From Deroplatys truncata (Eukaryota > Arthropoda > Insecta > Mantodea > Mantidae), in the NCBI GenBank assembly GCA_030765065.1, contig CM060985.1, positions 3,534,001 through 3,598,000 on the forward strand: a DNA stretch of 64,000 nucleotides, in the 5' to 3' direction. Under the pieces are notes generated by a model. The model ran no database searches, was not told the origin of the DNA, and saw only the letters and a program-made list of their open reading frames with translations. A program made the translations under genes and the position numbers. Below, piece after piece: positions 54,861-64,000 of the stretch. Every line of letters begins with the position of its first letter. The first letter of the stretch is position 1.

Positions 54861-56997
54861 GATGGAGCCTACCACATGTCAGATTCTTTGAGAGCATGTC
54901 CCCCCCTCCAATCATGTATCACCTAAATGAAGCCACACACGCACACTTAACAAGTGATGAAGCCTGGCACATGTCAGATTCTTTGAGAGCATGTCTCCCA
55001 CCAATCATGTATCAGCTAAATGAAGCCAGACACGCCAGCCTAACATGTGATGAAGCCTGACACATGTCAGATTCTTTGAGAGCATGTCTCCCTCCAATCA
55101 TGTATCAGCTAAATGAAGCCAGACACGCCCACTTAACAAGTGATGAAGCCTGACACATGTCAGATTCTTTGAGAGCATGTCCCCCCCAATCATCTATCAG
55201 CTAAATGAAGCCACACACGCCCACTTAACAAGTGATGAAGCCTGGCACATGTCAGATTCTTTGAGAGCATGTCCCCCCCAATCATGTATCAGCTAAATGA
55301 AGCCAGACACGCCCAATTAACAAGTGATGAAGCCTGGCACATGTCAGATTCTTTGAGAGCATGTCTCCCTCCAATCATGTATCAGCTAAATGAAGCCAGA
55401 CACGCCCACTTAACAAGTAATGAAGCCTGGCACATGTCAGATTCTTTGAGAGCATGTACCCCTCCAATCATGTATCAGCTAAGTGAAGCCAGACACGCCC
55501 ACTTAACATGTGATGAAGCCTGACACATGTCAGATTCTTTGAGAGCCTGTCCCCCCCAATCATGTACCAGCTAAGTGAAGCCAGACACGCCCACTTAACA
55601 AGTGATGAAGCCTGACACATGTCAGATTCTTTGAGAGCATGTACCCTCCAATCATGTATCAGCTAAGTGAAGCCAGACACGCCCACTTAACATGTGATGA
55701 AGCCTGACACATGTCAGATTCTTTGAGAGTCTGTCCCCCCCCCAATCATGTATCAGCTAAATGAAGCCAGACACGCTCACTTAACAAGTGATGAAGCCTG
55801 ACACATGTCAGATTCTTTGAGAGCATATCCCTCCCCAATAATTTATCAGCTAAATGAAGCCAGACACGCCCACGTAACAAGTGATGAAGCCTGACACATG
55901 TCAGATTCTTTGAGAGCATGTCCCCCCCAACCATGTATCAGCTAAATGAAGCCAGACACGCCCATTTAAGAAGTGATGAACCCTGACACATGTCAGATTC
56001 TTTGAGAGCATGTCCCCCCTCCAATCATGTATCAGCTAAGTGAAGCCAGACACGCCCACTTAACAAGTGATGAAACCTGCCACATGTCAGATTCTTTGAG
56101 AGCATGTCCCCCTCCAATCATGTATCAGCTAAATGAAGCCAGACACGCCCACTTAACAAGTGATGAAGCCTGACACATGTCAGATTCTTTGAGAGCATGT
56201 CCCCCTCCAATCATGTATCAGCTAAATGAAGCCAGACACGCCCACTTAACAAGTGATGAAGCCTGACACATGTCAGATTCTTTGAGAGCATGTCCCCCCT
56301 CCAATCATGTATCAGCTAAGTGAAGCCAGACACGCCCACTTAACAAGTGATGAAGCCTGCCAGATGTCAGATTCTTTGAGAGCATGTCCCCCCTCCAATC
56401 ATGTATCAGCTAAGTGAAGCCAGACACGCCCACTTAAGTGATGAAGCCTGACACATGTCAGATTCTTTGAGAGCATGTCTCCCTCCAATCATGTATCAGC
56501 TAAATGAAGCCAGACACGCCCACTTAACAAGTGATGAAGCCTGACACATGTCAGATTCTTTGAGAGCATGTCCCGCTCCAATCATGTATCAGCTAAATGA
56601 AGCCAGACACGCCCACTTAACAAGTGATGAAGCCTGACACATGTCAGATTCTTTGAGAGCATGTCTCCCTCCAATCATGTATCAGCTAAATTAAGCCAGA
56701 CACGCCCACTTAACAAGTGATGAAGCCTGACACATGTCAGATTCTTTGAGAGCATGTCTCCCTCCAATCATGTATCAGCTAAATGAAGCTACACACGCCA
56801 ACCTAACATGTGATGAAGCGTGCCACATGTCAGATTCTTTGAGAGCATGTCCCCCCCCAATCATGTATCTGCTAAATGAAGCCACACACGCCAACCTAAC
56901 ATGTGATGAAGCGTGCCACATGTCAGATTCTTTGAGAGCATGTCTCCCTCCAATCATGTATCAGCTAAATGAAGCCAGACACGCCCACTTAGTAAGT
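54861..56997. repeat. 93-bp satellite, block 6 (longest, about 23 units)
   Basis: Mixed variants of the C run, TCTCCCTCC and CCCGCTCC, including one unit shortened to CACTTAAGTGATG (about 56431). The last five units repeat the order seen at 42722-43152. Ends TTAGTAAGT at a family D element. Confidence 0.95.
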
Positions 56998-58862
56998 ATA
57001 CATACATACATACAAACGTAATTTAGGTTAGCAGGTGCTAACCAAGGCTGCTCAGGGTAATCCCTCTTCAGCCAAGTAATATTTTATTTTTTTTTGTTGT
57101 AGCATCGACATTCCACAGTGTCGCCGCAACAGCATGGATGATTGTGATTGTGATTTATGGTGGTTGATAGGAAGGTTGATAGGATCGGGGAAGTGTTCCG
57201 ACACACGACTCATTGTTTAACCCACGGAAATTTTGTTTTTTCTTGAGGGTTGATGTTTACTTTATGGACTTGTTGATTTGATGTTTCTTTTGTATGGTGT
57301 TTGTTTTTTGTTTCTATCGTTGTTTACTGGTTTGAATAATGTTTAGTTGATTAATTCTTGTAGGTATTGTTGTGCTGCTGCTTGATCCTCTTCATGTGTT
57401 TTTGTGGCATGATGTTTGATATATGTAAGTGGTGTTAGTATTAGTTCTCGGAGTTGATTGTCGGCTCGCTTTTTGAAGTTATCTTCTGACTGTAGAAGCT
57501 GTTGTCGGTGTGGGAGTTTTGATGCTTTTGCTATGTATGTTGTATATGCCCGGTCGATGAATTCTTTCAGTGGTTCTGTTTTAGTTAGTATATGAATATC
57601 TCTGTTGGGGTAGCAGTAGGAGACTTTTGCTGCAATGCGTAGGCATTTTCGCTCCATTGTTTCCAGCAGGTGCATGGTGGTTGGTGCTGTGATTGGGGCT
57701 AATGCAACAGCTGCGTATGTGAGGACTGGTCGGACGAGTGTTTTGTATAGGTGCAATAGTGCTTCAGTTTTGAGTCCTTCGCCTCGCTGGTTGCTCAGGA
57801 ATCGTAGTGTTGCTTGTATTGGTTTTATTTGTTTCAGTTTGGAGTTGAAGTGTTGTTTGGTTTTCAGGCGACGGGTGATTAATACTCCAAGATATTTTGC
57901 TGTGGTTTGAGTTTTGATATGTGTTGTGCCTATTTTAATTTGTAGATTTTTACGTTGAAAGCAGCTTTTTCGTTTGATGGCCAGTATTTGTGTTTTTTGC
58001 GGATTTATTGAAATGCGCCATTTGTTCGCCCAATCAGTGAAAATGGCTAGTTGCGCCTCAAGCTTTTTTTTGGCAACTGTCGGTTTCAATTCGGTACACC
58101 AATAGAGCGTATCATCTGCATATTGGGCTAGTGAGACTGTTGGTGTTATTGGCTGAGGAGTGTCATAGGTGTAGATGATGTATAGGAGGCCAGAGATGGC
58201 ACTTCCTTGGGGGGTTCCTGCTTGTAGTTGAATGAGGTCGGACAGTGTATTATTTATTTTTAGTCTGGCTGTCCTGTTGTTTAGAAAGCTGGCTGTCCAG
58301 CGCACAATGTTTTTTGGGATGTTTAATGTTGTCATTTTGAACAGGAGACCATTAATCCAGCATTTATCAAACGCTGCCTCAATATCCATGAATGCCGCTA
58401 TGGTAGTTTTGCTACGGTTGTAGCCGTCTTGGAAATTGGAGAGGACTCGTAATAGTTGGTCCTGGATGGTTATATCACATCTGAAGCCTGCTTGGGTGTC
58501 AGGAATTATTTTTGTGTTCTTTATGAATGAGTGTAGGCGGTTGACCAATATTTTCTCCATTATTTTGGATAGAGTGGTCGTGAGGGAGATTGGTCGGTAG
58601 TTTTTATGATTAGTGTTATCTTTGCCCGGTTTTTCAAAGAGCAGTATATGTGCAAGTCGCCAGTTTTTTGGATGATAGCCATGTTTTAGGCACTTGTTGT
58701 ATAGTTGATGTAATCTGTGTATCATTTCTTGTGGTAGTTCTTTGAGCATTTTATAGGTGATTTCATCCGGGCCTGGAGCTGTGTTGCCCTGGGTTTGAAT
58801 GCTGGCAGTTAATTCGAAGAGTGTGATTGGTCTTGCTGGTCCTGTTGTTTCGTCGGGTTCAT
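56998..58862 (-). mobile_element. family D copy 4, 5'-truncated within ORF2
   Basis: Starts ATACATACATACATACAAAC; its 3' UTR shares copy 2's markers (doubled GATTGTGATT, GGAAGGTTGAT). ORF2 is open from 57343 up to the truncation at GGGTTCAT, keeping RT motifs EAAFDKCWI, AGTPQGSAISGLLY and AQYADDTLYWC; the endonuclease is absent. Right flank GATGAAGCC. The frame runs on in phase into satellite, giving a satellite-encoded leader (MERDMLSKNLTCVRLHH) on the RT. Confidence 0.92.
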
Positions 58863-59060
58863 GATGAAGCCTGACACATGTCAGATTCTTTGAGAGCATG
58901 TCCCGCTCCAATCATGTATCAGCTAAATGAAGCCAGACACGCCCACTTAACAAGTGATGAAGCCTGACAGATGTCAGATTCTTTGAGAGCATGTCTCCCT
59001 CCAATCATGTATCAGCTAAATGAAGCCAGACACGCCCACTTAAGTGATGAAGCCTGACAG
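58863..59060. repeat. 93-bp satellite, block 7 (two units)
   Basis: Begins GATGAAGCC with a CCCGCTCC first unit, as does block 5. The second unit is short at its end (CACTTAAGTGATGAAGCC) and stops at CCTGACAG where family A copy 3 begins. Confidence 0.93.
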
Positions 59061-60831
59061 CAATCCAGCAATCGAGAACAGGTCGCCCAGGTTCACCTGG
59101 GCGGAATATAATCGCCACAGTACCTAGCCGCGTACGCGGCTTTACCTGTGCGATAAAGGAGGTTTAAAAGAATATACACAAGCTTTTGATATATGTCTGT
59201 CTTGGGCGGGGTTTAGCTTTCTGCACTACCATTTGGCTGGGTCTCGGCGTTTCCTCATGGGCGGACTAGCGACCATGCGGTGACCAAGCCCAATGCTGCT
59301 TAACTTGGGCGACCGCTTGTGTGGTCGTCAAGTTAAGCAGGCCGGCATGGCAGCAAAGCAAGATGGGAATACAGGTAATGGGATGGGGGTACTCAAGTTG
59401 GCGGCAGGGCGGGTCGCTGGTAGATGGTCACTCATCCAGCCAGCGACCGGGCCCAATGCTGCTTAACTTGGGGAACTTTGTGAGATGAGGGATTGGTAGG
59501 CCTCAGCCTCGGGGGCCCAAGCCGTCTTTCGGCAACCGGTAGCTCTTCCTCCGCCGTGGCGCCTTATGGTCATAGCGGCCCAAAGAGTTAACCAGCTGGT
59601 TGGGGTGGTAGGTAAGTTTCGCGTACATGGTGCGGGTTCTCTCCCGCACCACGTCCACGATGTATGGGAGACCGGAATGGGTATGTAGGATATGTGATGG
59701 GAATCTACGCCCAGTATCATAGATCATCCGAAGCGCCCTGTTCTGGACGGTTTGCAGTCTGCGGATGGTGGTCGCTGCCGCCGATCCCCAGACCTCGCAG
59801 CCGTAAAGAATCAGGGGCGGGATAATCGCCTGATATAGGCGTAGTTTGAGGCGTATGGGCATTGTGGAGCGGAATACAGGGTACAGCTGACTGAGCGCGG
59901 AGTGGCCGAGGCCGACCTTTGCCCTGACATGTGGCGCGAAAGTGAGGCCGCGGTCGAGCGTGACTCCGAGGTATTTGGCTGAGGTAACCCAAGGGATTCT
60001 CCTCCGCCGCAACCTCAGAGGCCGCTCGGGCCGCCACCGACGGACCTTCGCCAGGAGAAGCGCAGAGCTCTTCCCCGGGCTGATGGCCATCCTCCACTTT
60101 TCGCTCCACCTGCCAATGGCTCGGAGCTGTCGCTGTAGTGGAGAGAAACAGAATCGGGCATTCTTCTTCTGTGCCATTATGAGGACGTCATCGGCATATT
60201 GGCACGTAACAGTCCTGGGTTCCGTGGGGAAGTCCGACATGTAGGCCGCGAAGAGAAGCGGGGACAGTACACTGCCTTCCGGGACTCCAGCGGCTATGGG
60301 TCTGACTGAGGAAACCTTCCCCTCCACTCTCACCCTGAATGTGCGATCCCGAAGGAAACTGCTTATCAGGGCAAGATAGGCGGGAGGGATGTCTAACTAT
60401 TTGAGTTTGTATAAAAGGCCTTGATGCCACGTCGTGGCAAAGGCCTTCTCTACGTCCAGCAGCACTGCTATGGTCTTGAAGTTCTCCTGGAAGCCCAGGG
60501 AGGCCTTCTCGGCCAGTCGCAGCAGCTGCGGGGTGGTGGAATGCCCATGGCGAAAACCAAACTGATGGTCCGGTAGGAGTTGCCTTTCCTCAAATAGAGG
60601 TGTGAGGCGGGCTAGGAGCAACCGCTCAAATACTTTTGAGACGGTTGGGAGTAGGCTGATGGATCGGTAACTGCATGGAAAGACCGGATCCTTGCCGGGC
60701 TTTAAAATGCATACCACCCGCGCCTCCTTCCAACTAGTTGGAAAGTGACGGAGGTAAAGGCACGCATTGAAAATCCGCGTCAGATGGATGACGGCCTTCT
60801 TGGGAAGGTGCTGGAGCATGGGCGCCGTGAC
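59061..60831 (-). mobile_element. family A copy 3, 5'-truncated
   Basis: Starts CAATCCAGCAATCGAG and carries the same 3' UTR hairpins as the full-length copy. The ORF2 remnant runs 60831 down to 59503 with the RT active site CQYADDVLIMA; a TAG stop after LLYKLK (about 60397) breaks it. The 5' end is at GGCGCCGTGAC, followed by satellite (TGAATCCACACACG). No clear target duplication: the left flank stops in a different part of the unit, so the site was rearranged or a stretch lost. Confidence 0.88.
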
Positions 60832-61079
60832 TGAATCCACACACGCCCACTTAACAAGTGATGAAGCCTGCCAGATGTCAGATTCTTTGAGAGCATGTCC
60901 CTCTCCAATCATGTATCAGCTAAATGAAGCCAGACACGCCCACTTAACAAGTGATGAAGCCTGACACATGTCAGATTCTTTGAGAGCATGCCCCCCTCCC
61001 CAATAATTTATCAGCTAAATGAAGCCAGACACGCCCACTTAACAAGTGATGAAGCCTGACACATGTCAGATTCTTTGAG
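60832..61079. repeat. 93-bp satellite, block 8
   Basis: Fewer than three units, ending CAGATTCTTTGAG, the left side of the family B insertion. One unit has AATAATTTATCAG instead of AATCATGTATCAG. Confidence 0.94.
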
Positions 61080-62864
61080 CGGCCTGCACTTCTCCTCAGA
61101 GGAGAAAGCCGAGATTTTCGCCGACTGTCTGCAAGACAGATTCTCAGAAAACATTACTCACAATCTCACCAAAGCACAAGAAGTACAGACATGGGTACAA
61201 AACTGGATGGCGCAGAAGCGTGAGCAACATCACCCACATATAACACCGCAGGAAGTGTACAAGCTCATTAGGCAATTGCCTAATGGGAAAGCCGCCGGCC
61301 CGGACAGGGTGACTAATGAGGAACTCAAACATCTCCCGAGAAAAGCCCTGGTGCAACTCACCAAGATTTTCAACGCCTGTTTGAGGTATAACTATTTCCC
61401 AGCCACTTGGAAACGAGCCAAGGTGATTATGCTGCCTAAGCAAGGGAAAAGCACCAGGCAACCTCAAAATTACCGCCCCATTAGTCTCCTGTCTAGTATT
61501 GGCAAATTGCTTGAGAAAATTATACTTTATCGACTCCAAAAACAAGTTTCGGAAACTAATGAATTTTCAAAATCTCAGTTTGGTTTTAGAAAAGCACACT
61601 CTACAGAATTACAGCTCTTACGACTTGCTGATGACATAACCGAGCAATTTAACAATGGGGCTTCAACGTTGGCGTTATTTCTGGACGTAGAAGCCGCATT
61701 CGACCGGTGCTGGCATAATGGCCTGCTTTACAAACTGCACCACAACTTTCCCGGCCTCCAGGATTATATGTTCTTAATTCAAAATTACTTAGAAAACCGG
61801 CGCTTCTACGTCCAAGTGGGCCGCTCCTCCTCCCGGGAGCGAGTTATGCGGGCTGGCGTCCCTCAAGGGGCTATAATGTCCCCCTTTTTGTACATATTAT
61901 TTACTAATGATTTCCCTGTGGACGCCAGATGCAAAATCGCAATGTATGCTGACGACACTGCAATCTACAACCACCACAAAAATCCTCGTTTCGGCCTTTT
62001 GGAAATACAGCGGTATGTTGACCGCTTCCTCTCGTGGCTCCACGATTGGAAAGTCGAAATTAATGCAAATAAGTGCCAGCTAATTTATTTCTCTAAGCGG
62101 GCACGCCCTCCGGCAATGGACCTAACGGTCGGTGGTCAAAGATTGCACTGCCGTCAGCAAATCAAGTACCTTGGCGTGACCATGGATCACACAATGCCAT
62201 GGACAACCCACTTAAAAAATACCGCCAACAAAGGGCGGCAGCGATTAAAGTTATGCGCCCCCGTCTTCCGCAACAACAAACTTAAATTAAAATCCAAACT
62301 TATTTTGTATAAGTCATTTATCTTATCAGTGGTCCTCTACGCCTGTGTGGCTTGGGCGAGCGCCTCTAAAACTGCCCTCCAATACCTCCAGACTGTCCAA
62401 AACATTTCCCTCAGGAAAATTCTCCAAGTCCCCTTCTTCACAAACAATAGAACCCTACACGACGAAACCAACATGCCAACAATAGCAGAAGCAATAAACA
62501 AAAGAGGCTGCTCCGTATGGGCGCGCATACGCCGACATGACAACCATCTCATTTCCAACATCGGCAGTGGCGAGCCAAAACATCGCAAACATGCACGCAT
62601 TAAAATGTTCTGAAACAACTCTGGCTCGTCACTTTGCGCGCCCATCTCACCCGGCCCAAGGCCACACACAAATACGGCAGAGGCCCCCGCCAGATGGCGT
62701 CCCCTTCACGGAGGATACACGCTGCCGCACAGCAAAACCGCGGACTTGTATATAGTCAGTGTTAAGTGTTTTTTATTTATTTCGTGTGCTAGTGTTTCCG
62801 TGTGTCGGAACTGGGACGTGCAGCGCATGACCAGCAATGTGTGACCGTGCGTGTGCGTGTGTGT

Positions 62865-62901
<37 letters not shown>

Positions 62902-63132
62902 CATGTGTGGAAAAAAAAACTGGTTTTTAAACTGAAACATAAACCGCAACATACAGAACAAAACTGTCCTCGGCAACCTAATGATGGTTGCTGTATGGGT
63001 TTTTATATTTCTTTTTTCAATAACCTCATACAAACAAGCAATATGTAAATCAATGTAAATTTATGCCTGTAAGCCGGGCCCTTTGTACCGGCACCAGGTC
63101 ACATTTCTTTAATAAATAAATCTGAATCTGAA
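61080..63132 (+). mobile_element. family B copy 2, plus strand, 5'-truncated
   Basis: It is flanked by TCTTTGAG on both sides (61072-61079 and 63133-63140). The tail is AATAAATAAATCTGAATC, the mirror of the family B copy at 39023. The RT frame ends at 62613 and includes GKAAGPDRVTNEELKHLP, YRPISLLSSIGKLLEKII, LFLDVEAAFDRCWH, AGVPQGAIMSPFLY, AMYADDTAIYN (near 61943) and YLGVTMDHTMPW. The upstream ATG at 61063 is in satellite. The endonuclease is missing. The 3' UTR has a GT microsatellite at 62849-62900. It is the only clearly plus-oriented insertion in the satellite. Confidence 0.93.
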
Positions 63133-63295
63133 TCTTTGAGAGCATGTCCCCCCCAATCATGTATCAGCTAAATGAAGCCAGACACGCCCACTTAACAAGT
63201 GATGAAGCCTGACACATGTCAGATTCTTTGAGAGCATGTCCCCCTCCCCAATAATTTATCAGCTAAATGAAGCCACACACGCCCACTTAACAAGT
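63133..63295. repeat. 93-bp satellite, block 9
   Basis: Starts with the TCTTTGAG duplication and ends CACTTAACAAGT at the fifth family D copy. Confidence 0.94.
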
Positions 63296-64000
63296 ATACA
63301 TATACATACAAACGTAATTATTCCATCTCGAAAACACAACCTTAAAACAAAACTTCCTGCAGAACATACACATCCTACTGCTCATTTCGCAGGTTAAGCC
63401 GCAAAGCGGCTCGGTACTGCGGCAACTGACACACGACGGGGGCAAAGTCCCCGATCGTCCTGACATTCCTCTGGCCTCTAGGTTAGCAGGTGCTAACCAA
63501 GGCTGCTCAGGGTAATCCCTCTTCAGCCAAGTAATGAGTTATTTTTATTGGTTGTAGCATCGACATTCCACAGTGTCGCCGCAACAGCATGGATGATTGT
63601 GATTTATGGTGGTTGATACGATCGGGGAAGTGTTTTGGGGATTTTTTTTTTTTTTTTGCATTGGACACACGACTCACGGCTTAACCCACGGAAATTTTGT
63701 TTTTTCTTGAGGGTTGATGTTTACTTTATGGACTTGTTGAATTGATGTTTCTTTTGTATGGAGTTTGCTTTTGGTTTCTATCATTGCTTGCTGGTTTGAT
63801 TAATGTTTATTTGATTAAGTCTTGTAGGTATTGTTGTGCTTCTGCTTGGTCCTCTTCATGTGTTTTTGTGGCATGATGTTTTATATATGTAAGTGGAGTT
63901 AGTGTTAGTTCTCGGAGTTGGTTGTCGGCTCGCTTTTTGAAGTTTTCTTCTGATTGTAGAAGCTGTTGTCGGTGTGGGAGTGATGCTTTTGCTATGTATG
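63296..64000 (-). mobile_element. family D copy 5, continues past the window
   Basis: Starts ATACATATACATACAAACGT after AACAAGT. The usual 3' UTR is interrupted by 159 bp at 63320-63478. It resumes with the GGTTAGCA/TGCTAACC hairpin, then ORF2's C-terminus (from about 63790 to the window edge, SEENFKKRADNQLREL). Near 63980 a 3-bp loss (GGGAGTGATGC) removes a codon relative to other copies. The 5' end is outside. Confidence 0.9.
63320..63478. other. 159-bp extra block in the 3' UTR of family D copy 5
   Basis: The other four copies read ACGTAATT directly followed by TAGGTTAGC; here 159 bp separate these halves. The block contains short hairpins (GCCGCAAAGCGGC and CGGGGGCAAAGTCCCCG) and no ORF. 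No target duplication is visible, so it may be an insertion or an ancestral piece lost from the others. I do not recognise it. Confidence 0.6.

Noticed and set aside
55269..57021. Repeat proteins from the 93-bp satellite
   Set aside because: The 31-residue frames arise because 93 is divisible by three and are broken by C-run changes; I treat them as satellite and mention them only as a curiosity.
32583..64000. The hub as a telomere made of Jockey elements
   Set aside because: Elements are inserted in both orientations (B copy 2 is plus), lie in a satellite with non-repeat flank on the left, and there is no terminal simple repeat; a telomere cannot be supported from this window.

Overview
This is animal nuclear DNA, very probably from an arthropod. 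Five spliced exons on the minus strand match the replication factor CDC45. The rest is AT-rich intron, tandem repeats and nested retroelements: Penelope-like, Ty3/Gypsy-like, Jockey-group non-LTR elements and tRNA-derived SINEs. The SINE and Jockey-type sequences resemble those of large insect genomes, but I cannot name a species. There are no bacterial genes and no CRISPR array.

Region 1 (1-32,582): CDC45 runs right to left through exons at 31,528-31,596, 13,567-13,752, 13,423-13,484, 13,183-13,350 and 3,602-3,733. All phases fit together. The 9.4-kb intron at 3,734-13,182 holds a 6.4-kb array of about 86 copies of a 74-bp satellite. The 17.8-kb intron at 13,753-31,527 holds a head-to-head palindrome of two Penelope-like elements with hammerhead-type ribozyme motifs. 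One palindrome arm is split by a 4.6-kb LTR retrotransposon, which itself carries a solo LTR and a 40-bp Penelope insertion. The same intron has an older decayed Penelope copy, an 85-bp minisatellite and a second gag-only LTR element. A decayed Gypsy pol and SINEs lie left of the last visible exon. The first and last CDC45 exons are not in the window.

Region 2 (32,583-64,000): about 6 kb of a 93-bp satellite, broken into nine blocks by insertions from three Jockey-group families, here called A, B and D. Family A: 32,788-38,106 (full length, 10-bp target duplication), about 48,370-51,268 and 59,061-60,831. Family B: 39,023-40,669 and 61,080-63,132. Family D: 41,724-42,222, 43,153-48,370 (both ORFs open), 51,456-54,855, 56,998-58,862 and 63,296 to the window end.

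Main discovery: all five D copies have their 3' end at the same base of the 93-bp unit, and satellite resumes at the complementary position after all four insertions whose right side is visible. Family D therefore looks like a non-LTR retrotransposon that is site-specific for this satellite. One insertion seems to be a D-A chimera closed at the same site. Family A 3' ends carry hairpins with compensatory base changes, which suggests a selected RNA structure. As N-terminal CDC45 exons must lie to the right, the satellite hub is either inside a CDC45 intron or in its 5' flank.
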